23,867 nucleotides of DNA from Altimarinus sp964500515 (GCA_964500515.1 CAZCNE010000015.1:1-23867); one strand, 5' to 3'; shown: positions 9,537 through 18,244, counted from the stretch's first letter. The notes: a model not told the origin generated them from the sequence alone. Numbers and translations are program-made.

Positions 9537-11246
9537 CTAAACTTTTCAAATAAAGTTTTTTTGTTTAATTCAAGTTTTTGATAACCAAAAGATAAACATT
9601 CTACTTATATAAATAGCTGTAAACAAACTTACTATAAGTCAAATTCATAACACCAATCAAAATCATTTAATCATATTTATACCAAATATAAATAATATTA
9701 TAGCAGTAATTAATCATGTTAGATGAGTATCCCAAATTGCTGAAAAAGATTTTTTAAAACCAACTTTCAAAGCTTCGTCTAATTTTTTTCAAGTCCTTAA
9801 TTCTTCTTTTGTTCTTTCAAAAATCAAAATATTTGCATCAATTGCCATTCAAATTGAAAGTATCAATCAAGCTATTGACGCTAAAGTTAACACAATTTGA
9901 AAAAATTTAATAATAAATAATAATAATAAAACATAAATAACTAAAGCTAAACTTGACATAAGTCAACTTACTCTGTAAATATATATAAGAAACGTAAATA
10001 TAAGTAAAAATCATATAAATCAAGCGACAATTAATTTTTGTAAAGAATTTGTTCATAATTTTGAATCTATAGTTTTTTCTGAAGTTAAATATATAGGAGC
10101 TGGAACAACTCAAGTATTGATATTTTGAGATAATTCTTTAGCTTCTTCCATAGTATAATTTCAAGTTATTACGGCTTCTCAAGAAGGAATTGCTTCATTT
10201 ACAGTTGGAGCTGTAAGCAAGTTTCATCATACAAAAATAGCTATTTGTTCTCATTTAAGTCTTTCAGTTAACTCATAAAATATCTTTGCTCATTCGGAAT
10301 TAAAAGTTAATTGAACTCTTGGTTGAAACAATTCATTTGTTGTAACTGTTGAAGAAACAAAGTATTGATCATTTAATATTCTTCATTTTTTATCTTTTGC
10401 TGAAATCCATTCACTTGGCATTTTAGTCAAAAAAACATAATTAAAAGAAAAAATACTTCAAGTTGATCAAGTTTGAGAATTATTTTCTTTTCACAAGAAA
10501 TCCAAAACATAATATCATTCTTCTCATGACGATGTAGGAATTAATTGTCATTTTTCATCAATTCAATACATAGTTTTTCAAGTTCATGAAACTATATCAT
10601 CAAAAATTCAATTTTTAATATTTTCTTCAAACTGAAAAAATGAATTTAATTCAGATTTTGTTCAAGAAAAAACTCAAAAATCTATGTTTTCATAATTATC
10701 TTTATATTGTTGGGCTATTGAAACAAAGGGATCTTTTGAAGATTTTAAATCTTTAATAATTTGCCTAGCAAGTTCTTTCCTTTCTTTTTTGTCTTCATCT
10801 GTAATTGTTTTTCTTCTTTCTTTAAACTCAATTTTTACAACTTTTCAAATAGCTTCCTTAGCCTTATTAATATTTTCTTGATTTTCTTTTTCATTTTCTC
10901 ATTTCATAGGAATTTGAACGATAATATGTTCTTCTCATCAGTAAGTAGCTGAAGTAATAACTGAGTCATTTATCTTTAATTTTTCAACTCTTTTATCAAC
11001 AATTGACTTTAATCATTCAATTATAGATTTTTCTTTTTGTTTATCAAAACCAGGATCTTTTCTAGCTTCTTCCAACAAAATCTTATAATCTAGTTCAACT
11101 CATCATTGTAAATCAAGTCAAAATTTATAATCTTTTATATTTGTAAAAATATTTATTCAGTAACTTTTCCATGGAAAAATATATACAAATGCTCATATAA
11201 TTAACAAAACTATTATAAATATTTTTAATCAAACATTATTTTTCAT
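9537..11246 (-). CDS. secD: Protein translocase subunit SecD
   Basis: This 569-residue RND-type membrane protein helps the Sec channel by using the proton-motive force to pull exported proteins outward. One N-terminal membrane helix (about 7-24) is followed by a large external P1 region (FGLDLQGGVELDYKI start, as in SecD) and a C-terminal block of five helices with SIGMAIDANILIFERTKEEL (D470 in the conserved DAN motif). The external region is rich in Gly encoded by TGA. SecF is not adjacent: the next gene is the glycosyltransferase, so SecF is presumably encoded elsewhere. The start is the first ATG after the yidD gene, with no Shine-Dalgarno sequence. Confidence 0.94.
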
Positions 11247-11324
11247 AAAACAAAATTAATAAATAGTAATTGCTTAATTTATATTCTTTTTATGCAAAAA
11301 GTAAAGAAAAAAATCAACAAAAAG

Positions 11325-11612
11325 TTACATTTTAAAACTTTTATTTTTTTCTACTGGATCATATCATCATTTGTTCCAAGGCATACATCTCATAATTCTC
11401 CAAGTTCATTTTCAAATTCATTTAATAATTCATTTTTTTTCTATAGATTCAATCATATAATCACTACAAGTTGGAATAAACTTACAATATGGTGATTTAT
11501 TTAAGGACTTTGCCCAAAAACTATGATCTGGTGAAATATACTTTTGATATAATTTTATGAACCAAATCAAAAAACTTTTTATATAATAATTTATTTTTTT
11601 TAAAAAAATCAT
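11325..11612 (-). CDS. yidD: YidD-type membrane protein insertion factor
   Basis: This small basic amphipathic protein of 95 residues assists YidC-dependent membrane insertion. It has the family signatures LIKLYQKYISP-like (LYQKYISPDHSFW), YCKFIPTCSDY (C43, C49) and, after TGA-encoded glycines, RIMRCMPWNKGGYDPV. Under the standard code it would be cut at residue 60, just before the conserved C-terminal motif. The usual yidD neighbours rpmH, rnpA and yidC are absent; the gene stands alone just upstream of secD. A candidate minus-strand promoter is at 11637-11666. Confidence 0.96.
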
Positions 11613-11636
11613 TGTGTCTATTTACAAAAATTGTGT

Positions 11637-11666
11637 ATAATATAAATATTTTTTTTATTTTACCAA
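11637..11666 (-). promoter_or_regulatory. Candidate yidD promoter
   Basis: On the minus strand, TTGGTA (11661-11666), an 18-bp spacer and TATTAT (11637-11642) lie about 25 nt before the yidD ATG. Confidence 0.4.
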
Positions 11667-11765
11667 TTAATTTTTATTTTTTTCTTACAAAATAAAATAA
11701 ATTAATAATATAGAGAAAGTTGATTGAAAAAGATAAATGCTGCTTGTGAAAATTCAAAAATTTAC

Positions 11766-11790
11766 AAATAATATTTCTTAAATATTATTT
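11766..11790. repeat. Perfect 11-bp inverted repeat
   Basis: AAATAATATTT and AAATATTATTT are separated by CTT in the gap between znuB and yidD. It could be an operator or a weak AT-only hairpin. The remaining bases of this 206-bp gap show no convincing gene; only a 14-codon ATG ORF is present on the plus strand. Confidence 0.4.
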
Positions 11791-11806
11791 TGGTTCCAAA
11801 AAAAGC

Positions 11807-11830
11807 AAAGTGTTATTATTACTTCACTTT
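11807..11830. terminator. Terminator at the end of the zinc operon
   Basis: The stem AAAGTG / CACTTT has T-runs on both sides (GCTTTTTTT on the minus strand, CACTTTTTTT on the plus strand). The znuB stop codon (11819-11821) lies in its loop, so the operon ends immediately. Confidence 0.55.
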
Positions 11831-12619
11831 TTTTATTATTAAACTTACAAAAAATATAATTATCAAAACCAAAACTATACTAGCTGAACTTGAAGTTCAA
11901 AGATGATGTGATCAAAATAATCAAATTATTACTGATAAAATTCAAAACAATATAGCATAAAAAAATACTTGTTTTATGCTATTTGAAATAAGTTTTCATA
12001 TATTTGCTGGAATTACTAAAAATGCTCAAATAAGCAAAACTCAAAAAATTCTTATAGAAAAAGCTATAAAAAGTGAAAGTAAAACAAGAAATATAAAATT
12101 ATACAAATTTACATTTATTCATTTTGATTTTGCTATATCTTCATTGATTATAATTGCTAAATAATTTTTTTTGAATAAAAAATAAAAAAGCAAAACAAAA
12201 ACTAAAAGGCAAAAAATTAAATAAATATCGTTTAAACTAACAAATAAAATATTTCAAAACAAAAAATTGTTTATATCTAAACTTAAATTTTTTATAAATC
12301 AAATAACAAAAATACCAAGAGCCATACCGCTTTGAGCTATTATTTCTTTTGTTGATTCATTTGTTATAAATTTTGTTGATTCTATAAAATATATAAAAAT
12401 ACTTCATAAAATAGCAAAAATCAAAGCAAAAAAATAATAGTTTCAGTTTAAAAGTAAAGAAACTGCAATACCAAAAAATAAAAAATTTGAAATAGAATGA
12501 GTAACATTTGTTTCTTTTCTCATAACTATAAAAACTCACAAAATTCAAGAAATAATTGCAATAAAAATTCAAGAAAGTAAAGCATTTTGAAAAAAATTAT
12601 ATTTTAATATTTCTAACAT
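11819..12619 (-). CDS. znuB: Zinc ABC transporter permease
   Basis: This 266-residue polytopic membrane protein of the ABC-3 (ZnuB/TroC/MntB) family has about eight hydrophobic segments. Recognisable features are ALLSGIFIAIISGILGVFIVMRKETNVTHSISNFLFFGIAVSLL at the N-terminus and GVLLIGAFLVIPANIGKLI in the second half, the latter a family hallmark. It forms the membrane channel for zinc taken from ZnuA and driven by ZnuC. It is the last gene of zur-znuA-znuC-znuB, 15 nt after znuC. Metal specificity (Zn rather than Mn) is inferred from the His-rich ZnuA and the linked Zur. Confidence 0.92.
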
Positions 12620-12634
12620 ATTTTTTTATTATTT

Positions 12635-13360
12635 TTAATTTTTATGTGTTTTTCTATCATGAGGATTATGTTCATAAGAAACCAAATAATCTCAATAAAT
12701 TTCTTTTAATTTTTTATTAAATTTTTCCTCTTTTGGAGTTCAGTGACAACAAAAATTATCCTTATGTAAGCAAATTATATAATCAGAATTTTTATAAACT
12801 AAATTTAAATTATGCGACACTAAAACAATTGCTATTTCAGGAAAAATTTCTTTTACTTGTGTGATTATCTCATAAAATATTTCTTCTCAAACAAGATCTA
12901 TTCAAGCTGTTGGTTCATCAAGTAAAATAATTTCTGGTTTTGAAATCAATGCTGAAACAATCAAAACTTTTTGTAATTCTCAACCGCTAAGAGTTCAAAT
13001 TTGTCTATTTAATAATTTTTCAAAATCAAATTTTTTAAATATTATTTTCACTTCACCAAAATCAACTTTTTTATTATAAATTTCTATAAATTCACCGACT
13101 TTTATTGGAAAAGTTTTATCTATATCTATTTTTTGAGGAACATAAGACAAAGTTTTGTAATTTTTTATTATTTCTCAAGAACTTGGCTTTATTATTCAAG
13201 AAATTATTTTTAATAAACTTGTTTTTCAAGCTCAATTTAATCAAATTATACTGAGATTTTCTCATTTATGTAAAGAAAAATTGACATCTTTTAATATATA
13301 AGTTTTTTTATTATCAAAAGATTTTGAAATATTTTTTAACTCTAAAATTGTTTTATTCAT
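12635..13360 (-). CDS. znuC: Zinc ABC transporter ATP-binding protein
   Basis: The 241-residue ABC ATPase has Walker A GLNGAGKTS (40-48; all three glycines are TGA), Q-loop VPQK, signature LSGGE (124-128; one Gly as GGT, the next as TGA), Walker B IILLDEPTAGID and switch SHNLNLV. It energises ZnuB. The C-terminal tail is His-rich (HNPHDRKTHKN), as in several metal-transport ATPases. The ATG overlaps the znuA stop by 8 nt (ATGAATAA), which indicates translational coupling. This gene is the clearest proof of UGA=Gly in the window. Confidence 0.96.
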
Positions 13361-14288
13361 AAATACTACTTAAATTTTCCAAATTATTTTTTAAATTATC
13401 TATGTATCATTTTTTTGTTTCATCTTTTCATAATGGATCCAAATTCTGTATTTGTAAATCAAAATCTCAAGCAATTTTATCTAAATTCTTATCATTAAAT
13501 TGAGGTTCTTTAAAAATTATTTTTATTTTATGTTCTTTAATTTTATCTTGTAAATATTTCATTTCACTTGAGTTTGAATCAGATAAAATGTTTGATTTAA
13601 AAACTAATTTTTTTTCATTTGAAATATTTAAATCTAAAAAAAGATAATTATAAGCGTCATGAAAAACTATAAAATTTCAAATTTTTTTTCCTTTATTTTT
13701 ACTTAGAAAATCTCAAGTTAAAATATCAATTTCTTTTACAAAATCTTCATAATTTTTTTGAAATATTTCTTTTTTTTCTGATTTTATTTCACTAAGTTTA
13801 TTTTTTATTTTCTCTGCAATAATCTTTGAATTACTTATTCAAAGCCAAATATGTGGATCTTTATCATGTTCATCTTCATGTTTATCATGTTTTTCAATCT
13901 CCTGATTTTCATCTTCATGATCATGTAGTCAACTTTCAATTAAGTCAATATTTTCAGCAATTTTTAAATTGTTTTTATTTTCTATAATTTTATCCAAAAA
14001 TCAATCAATATGTTCAAGTCAAACTGACACTATTAAATCTGAATTTTCTATATCTATCAAATTTTCTGATTTCAAATCAAAATTATGAGGACTAACTCAA
14101 GATGGAATAATAGTTTTAACTTCAACTTCTTGTCATCATACAAAATTTATGATAGAAGAAATAGGAATTATAGAAGAAACTATATTAATCTTTCAAGAAT
14201 CAGATTCTGAAACATCTTTTTTACTTACATCAATCTCACAAGAAAAAAGAAAAAAAATACTAAAAATAATTAAAAAATACTTTTTCAT
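13353..14288 (-). CDS. znuA: Zinc-binding lipoprotein of the ABC transporter
   Basis: The 311-residue SBP-9 family substrate-binding protein is anchored outside the cell by an N-terminal lipid: lipobox LFSC with Cys17 after a hydrophobic core. The mature part begins with an Asp/Ser linker. Metal ligands are visible as GVSPHNFDL and DPHIWL, with FHDAYNY in the C-terminal lobe. Between the first two lies a His/Asp/Glu-rich loop (HDHEDENQEIEKHDKHEDEHDKD), typical of zinc rather than manganese binders. The C-terminal lobe contains IKIIFKEPQFND. It is the first structural gene after zur (27-nt gap) and overlaps znuC. Confidence 0.95.
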
Positions 14289-14315
14289 AGAAAAAAATTA
14301 AAAATAAAAATTATA

Positions 14316-14723
14316 TTAATTGTTTGATAAAGAACATTCTCTACATTTTCAAAAAATTCAGATACTATGTTCATCTATATGAAACTCAAATTCCCTAGCT
14401 TTTTCAAAGATTTTTTTACAAATATTTTCAGAATCAAAGCTAATTATTTTATCACATTTTTGGCATTTCATATGTTCATGATAATGATTTTCTTCAACTA
14501 TTTCATAAGTTTCGGTTTTAATTCATAAATTTATTCTTCTTATAATTCAAAGATCTAAAAATAAATTTAGAGTTCTAAAAACAGAAGCTCTTCAAAGACT
14601 AGGAAAATTTTTTATCAAATCTTTTGCATTAAAAAAATGATTTTTTTGCATAAAATCATATAAATCTAGCCTTTCTTTTGTAGTTCTGTAATTATTTTCT
14701 TTTAAAATTTCTTTTATTTTCAT
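14316..14723 (-). CDS. zur: Fur-family zinc regulator (Zur)
   Basis: The 135-residue Fur-family repressor has an N-terminal winged helix (residues 1-75; LGRASVFRTLNLFLDLGIIRR is the DNA-recognition part) and a C-terminal metal and dimerisation domain with HYHEHMKCQKCDKIISFDSE and HSIGIFGKCRECS. The two CxxC pairs (C87/C90 and C127/C130) form the structural zinc site. Assignment to Zur rather than Fur or PerR is based on its position at the head of a zinc-uptake operon. It probably represses its own operon through the palindrome at 14728-14752. Confidence 0.92.
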
Positions 14724-14727
14724 AAAT

Positions 14728-14752
14728 ATTATTGAGACTAAGTATCATTAAT
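14728..14752. promoter_or_regulatory. Candidate Zur operator
   Basis: The core TGAGACTAAGTATCA (14733-14747) is a 7-1-7 inverted repeat with 12 of 15 symmetric positions. The symmetry extends into flanking ATTAT/TTAAT-like arms, giving about 25 bp. Size and form are those of Fur-family boxes. It lies 5-29 nt upstream of the zur ATG, just downstream of the candidate -10 box, which is a good place for repression. Confidence 0.6.
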
Positions 14753-14756
14753 CTTT

Positions 14757-14785
14757 ATTGTATGAAAATATTTTAAAAGTCAAAA
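14757..14785 (-). promoter_or_regulatory. Candidate zur-znuACB promoter
   Basis: On the minus strand, TACAAT (14757-14762) is preceded by TTTTGA at 17 bp, or by a better TTGACT (14778-14783) at a short 15-bp spacing. The Zur operator candidate follows directly downstream. Confidence 0.45.
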
Positions 14786-14790
14786 GATAA

Positions 14791-15372
14791 TTATACTTTG
14801 TAAATGTATATGTAAATTTCTTTATCTATATGAAGTTTTTGAAATTCTTTCTCTCAAAAAATTTTAAATGTATTTGAATAAAAAAGTGTTCAAGATTTGC
14901 ATTCTTTTTTTATTTTTTTCCAGATTTTTTTTAATAAATATGGAAGCATATATGTATAAATTACATCATATTTTGATAAATCTATTTTAAAAAAATCTCA
15001 TTTATAAATTGTATAATGCAAGTTATTTTTTTGTTTTTTTTCTAAAGATTCTCTATAAGGATAAATAGAATTCTCAACGCCAAACAACTCAAGTCAATTT
15101 GAGTTTCCAAATTTATCAATATATTTTTTTTCTATTGCTTCCAAAACTTTTCAATTTCCTGATCATAAATCAATAATTTTTTGTCATTTTTTTAAATTTA
15201 AATTTCTTAGAAAAATTTCTAGTTTTTCATCACTAGTTTCGACAAAAGGAACTCAATATCAAAAAATTATTTGTGAAAAATATTTTCTTGTAAAAAATAA
15301 AAACAAAATAGAAAATCAAACAAGAAAATATATATTATTTTTAAGTAAAGAATCTATTTCATACAAACTCAT
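14791..15372 (-). CDS. Membrane-anchored class I SAM methyltransferase
   Basis: The product has 193 residues. Residues 13-28 are a hydrophobic anchor, followed by VPFVETSDEKLEIFLRNL and the SAM-binding motif KIIDLGSGNGKVLEAI (65-80; two glycines are TGA), acidic GVE at strand 2 and DVIYTYMLPYLLKKIW at motif IV. The layout of one N-terminal helix, a PFVxTS linker and a small Rossmann methyltransferase resembles the FAM173/ATPSCKMT-type protein lysine methyltransferases and their bacterial relatives. The substrate is unknown. It ends about 70 nt before zur and starts 3 nt after the stop of the upstream cyclic-nucleotide-binding gene, with which it probably shares a transcript. Confidence 0.82.
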
Positions 15373-15375
15373 AAA

Positions 15376-15771
15376 CTAATTTTTTAAGTTCATCATTATC
15401 CTTTCATATAGAACTTTTTGAATTTCTTTTCAGTTTTCAAACTTTTTGATTATGTTTTGCAATAATTCTTTATTTATTTTTAAAAGAATTATATCTCAAG
15501 AAGCTTTTATAGAAGCTGTTCTTGGTTCATCAGTTATAAGAGCAATTTCTCAAAAAATATTTCATTCGGTAATTGTATTAACTATTTTTCAATCAATTTC
15601 TACAATTACTTTTCCACTTTGGATAATATAAGCTTCATCGTTTGATTTGTCTCCCTGTTTTAAAATATATTCTCAATCCTTTATTTCAAGCCTTCTTGAA
15701 TTATCAACAATCATATCTATAAATTCTTTACTAATTCACTGAAACAAATATATATCTTTTAGTTTTATCAT
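15376..15771 (-). CDS. Stand-alone cyclic-nucleotide-binding domain protein
   Basis: The 131-residue protein consists of one CAP_ED / cNMP-binding beta-barrel: GEYILKQGDKSNDEAYIIQSGKV at the front and the phosphate-binding cassette EGNIFGEIALITDEPRTASIKA (69-90), with E75 and R84 at the ligand positions. Unlike CRP or FNR regulators it lacks a C-terminal DNA-binding domain; only a short helix of about 25 residues follows. It probably works as a sensor or as a subunit that binds a partner. It forms an operon with the methyltransferase gene (3-nt gap). Its upstream block is nearly identical to that of the next gene upstream (see 15769-15838). Confidence 0.88.
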
Positions 15772-15838
15772 AATAAATTTTAATAATATTATATAAATAA
15801 TTATACGTAATATGTGTAAATTTGCTAATTAATTTTAT
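15769..15838 (-). promoter_or_regulatory. Duplicated upstream regulatory block, copy 1
   Basis: About 55-70 bp ahead of the cNMP-binding gene match the block ahead of the gene at 15907-16788 at roughly 85-90% of bases. It contains the imperfect palindrome TTATACGTAATATGTGTAA (15801-15819) and the shared tail TTGCTAATTAATTTT. It probably holds the promoter and an operator for a common regulator. Confidence 0.6.
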
Positions 15839-15906
15839 GTTTAAAAATTTAAATAAAAAAATTTTTGATAAATATTTGAGAATAATTTAAAAAAATACTT
15901 ATGAAT

Positions 15907-16788
15907 TTATTGTTTGAATTTTGGTGGAGTCTGAGATTGTTTTATTGTGTGTTCCATCGCTAAATTTGCTATTAATTCATTATCATATTTTCAATAATTT
16001 TCTAAAATCCATTTTTCAATATTGTTTGCTATCAAACCTGAAAAACTATTATCAATTGGATCTCAAGCAAATTTTGTTCTTCATAAATTACGGCTTTCTT
16101 CAACAATTCAATTTTTATTTCTCCATTCTTCTAATATCTTTTCTATTTTTTCTTTATTTTCAATATTTTTAAAATGAATAACTAGTGAATCACTATGAGA
16201 TAAAAATCATAAAATAGAACTAGGTATTTTTAAGCTTAATTTATCTCAAGATTGTTGTGCTAAATCATTTAACATTATTCACAATTGATAAATTTTTGAA
16301 ATAAAATCATATCATTTTATAGGAATTGTTAAGTATAATTTAAAATTTAATCAATTTTGTTGATTAAAATAATTTTTAGTTTTTAAAGAAAACCAAGCAG
16401 GATTATCTGCAGTTGTCAAAATTCAATCTTTTTCAGATTGTTTTTCTATTTTATCAATAACTTTTTTATAATAATCAGACTGTAATTTTACTCTTTGTTT
16501 CAAATCAAGTAAGAAATTTGCTTCATTATTTCAATACTTTTCTTCAAAAAATTCTGGCCTAAATGTCAAAATATCCATTAATAATGTTGATATTCATGCA
16601 ATATTTCAAGATTGAAGTTTTTCTTTCAGTAATCTTTTTCAAATTATAAAATTTGGAGAATTTAATTGATTAGAATTTAATATTTTTGATACAGATGTTT
16701 CTACTCAAGAAATAGAATCAGAGTAACTATTTGTAGATTGATCTCAATTTAATAAAGAAGGTTCAGTGTTTTTAGTAACTATTCACAT
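15907..16788 (-). CDS. Protein of unknown function, possibly HopA1-like
   Basis: This 293-residue soluble protein has no signal peptide or membrane segment. The N-terminal 45 residues are Ser/Asn/Thr-rich and probably disordered; residues 48-125 are helical. Residues 128-262 run as DNPAWFSLKTKNYF, GLNFKLYLTIPIKG, KLSLKIPSSILGFLSHSDSLVIHF and, near the end, GRTKFAGDPIDNSFSGLIANNIEKWI. The order of an LYLxIP strand, an LKI strand, an S-D-SLVIHF strand and a GDP...SF...IA end resembles the HopA1 domain of type III effectors and some lanthipeptide enzymes, but the match is from memory and weak. A neutral annotation is unknown function. It shares its upstream block with the cNMP-binding gene. Confidence 0.7.
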
Positions 16789-16860
16789 ATAAATAAATTT
16801 TAATTATATTATACAAATAATTATACATTATATGTATAAATATTGCTAATTAATTTTGTT
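16786..16860 (-). promoter_or_regulatory. Duplicated upstream regulatory block, copy 2
   Basis: This block lies ahead of the possible HopA1-like gene and has a perfect 8-3-8 inverted repeat, TTATACATTATATGTATAA (16821-16839). The surrounding sequence aligns base for base with copy 1. TATAAT-like hexamers on the minus strand lie within and just after the palindrome, so binding there would affect transcription. Confidence 0.6.
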
Positions 16861-16927
16861 AAAATTAAAAAATAAATTATAAATTAATACAATTAAATTT
16901 TAACATATTTTTTAAATTTATCATTTT

Positions 16928-16977
16928 AAAAAAGCCTCTGCAAAAAATAATTTCTTATTTACTGTAGAAGCTTTTTT
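16928..16977. terminator. Bidirectional terminator hairpin
   Basis: The arms AAAAGCCTCTGCA (16930-16942) and TGTAGAAGCTTTT (16963-16975) pair at 11 of 13 positions. The right arm runs into TTTTTT on the plus strand and the left arm into TTTTTT on the minus strand. Confidence 0.7.
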
Positions 16978-17091
16978 AATGGTGGGACAAGTGAGGCGAG
17001 GGTCGAAAAACATTACATTTAGCGATCCTCGGAGATCCTGACCAATTCAAGAAAACTTACAGAAATTTGAGAAAATTAATTGTGTAAAAAA
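16978..17091. other. GC-richer structured non-coding stretch (possible small RNA)
   Basis: Between two terminators, the bases at about 16980-17045 are markedly GC-richer than the rest. A 9-bp stem pairs CGAGGGTCG (16997-17005) with CGATCCTCG (17023-17031), with one G-U if transcribed from the plus strand, over a 17-nt AT-rich loop. TGGTGGGAC at one edge reads as a reversed CCA-like end, but no tRNA cloverleaf can be drawn. There is no plausible ORF. An unknown small RNA, or debris of a tRNA-type integration site, is possible. The rest of the 16789-17139 gap is the regulatory block, AT-rich filler and the two terminators. Confidence 0.35.
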
Positions 17092-17113
17092 CAGTGAGAA
17101 AATTTTCTCACTG
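17092..17113. terminator. Perfect hairpin terminator after the antitoxin gene
   Basis: A perfect 22-bp palindrome (arms CAGTGAGAAAA / TTTTCTCACTG) is followed on the minus strand by six T residues (17086-17091), 27 nt after the antitoxin stop. On the plus strand it is followed by GCTTTAGTTTTTTA. Confidence 0.8.
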
Positions 17114-17139
17114 CTTTAGTTTTTTATGGCTTGGTCGAA

Positions 17140-17835
17140 CTATTTATTTAACTCTAAAACTTTTCACATACATTTGTTATCTCATAAACAAACTCATAAA
17201 TCTTTCATTGGTTTTGTTTCATAAGAAAGTTTTTTTAATTCTTCTCAATTATCTTTTGGTAATTGAATCAAAATTTTATCAATAATTCTTCTTTCATCAT
17301 CTGATAAATAAAAAAATTTTAGATTTTCTATTCATCTTTCATTATTAAAAGAAAATAATGATTGATAGTTATAAACTTTTTTATCAAATGGTCAGTAATT
17401 CCATCTAATATATTCAAAGTTAGTAGCTTGTTTAAAATTATTTTTTATCAATTCTATATCAATAAAATACGGTAATTTCATAAATTGCATTATGTCTGCA
17501 ACATTATCGAGTTTTGATAAAATATAATTATATAATTCAACTGTTTTTCTTGTAATATTATCTGAATATAAATACTCAAATCAAATATCTAAAGATTTTG
17601 AAAGTTTAGATAGAATTTCAATTCAAGCTTCTCAATAAGTTCAACTTTCTAATTGACTAATTTTATTTTGAGGAATTCATGAAAGTTCTCAAAGTTTACT
17701 TTGAGTTAATCATAAATCCTTTCTTCTTGCATATATTTTTTCTCAAAGAATTATATATCTTTGATATTTATCTTTGTATTCACTATACTCATTAGAGTTA
17801 GTTAGATTTTGTAAATCTTTAATTGTAAAAGTCAT
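17140..17835 (-). CDS. HTH-Panacea antitoxin
   Basis: The 231-residue protein has two parts. Residues about 28-88 are a Cro/CI-type helix-turn-helix (RKDLGLTQSKLGELSGIPQNKISQLESG), which probably binds the operon's own promoter. Residues about 98-212 match the SocA-like Panacea (DUF4065) domain: a helical start, WNYGPFDKKVYN (145-156) with the family's GP motif, and YLSDDERRIIDKI...LKKLSYETKPM. Panacea domains neutralise diverse toxins. The partner is the overlapping RelE/HigB-like gene just upstream (17-nt overlap). Cysteines near the C-terminus (VCLGDNKCMG) are unexplained. It is one of the most TGA-rich small genes here, so it is well adapted to this code. Confidence 0.85.
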
Positions 17836-18244
17836 AATTACTACTATTTATAAAATAATCTCTTTTCATTTCTAAAGCTTTTGAAATAGATTTTTCTATC
17901 ATAGTTTCTATTTCTCTTTTTTTAGCTTTATTATAACTATTTTTATCTTTTGCTCCGTTTGGTTTTTCGTAAGCATTCAAGATAATTAAATAATCGTTTT
18001 CATAATCTATAAAATAATTAATTCTTATAAGTAATTTAGATAAAGAGATTCTAAACTCAAAGAGTTCTTCTTCTCAAGTTTCAAATAATGGTTTTGCAGT
18101 TGGTGGAACTGGTTTTCAATTATAGTTATCTACTATATGAGCAATTGCCGTCATTATTTTTATCTTGTCTTTATCTTGGTATTTTTCAATTAAAACCAAA
18201 AATCTATCAGGAATACAAGAATCATTATTTATTAATATCCTCAT
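17819..18244 (-). CDS. RelE/HigB-like (Gp49-type) toxin
   Basis: The 141-residue protein has the core of the phage-derived Gp49-like/HigB family: KPLFETGEEELFEFRISLSKLLIRINYFID followed by YLIILNAYEKPNGAKDKNSY (about 51-104). This corresponds to the L(Y/F)ElR...RI.Y......I.LLhaF.KK pattern of ribosome-dependent mRNA-cutting toxins. The long Lys-rich C-terminal helix also fits HigB-type proteins. The toxin is encoded first and the antitoxin second with a 17-nt overlap, the HigBA order. The start ATG is immediately preceded by AT-rich sequence with no Shine-Dalgarno; an internal ATG at residue 31 would lose the first helix. Confidence 0.82.

Noticed and set aside
9537..11246. A SecDF fusion
   Set aside because: The product has one periplasmic domain and a single set of six membrane helices (569 residues). 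It ends with SecD's C-terminus, and no SecF sequence follows.
11430..11612. YidD as a truncated 60-residue pseudogene
   Set aside because: The apparent truncation is a TGA. Reading on as Gly restores the conserved C-terminal motif RCMPW..GGYDPV.
15376..15771. A CRP/FNR transcription factor
   Set aside because: The protein ends after the nucleotide-binding barrel and one helix. There is no winged-helix domain and no frame after the TAG that would add one.
16978..17060. A tRNA or tmRNA 3' end, because of TGGTGGGAC and GGGTCGAA on the plus strand
   Set aside because: No acceptor, T-stem or anticodon pairing can be drawn. The spacing between the CCA-like end and the loop is several bases too long.
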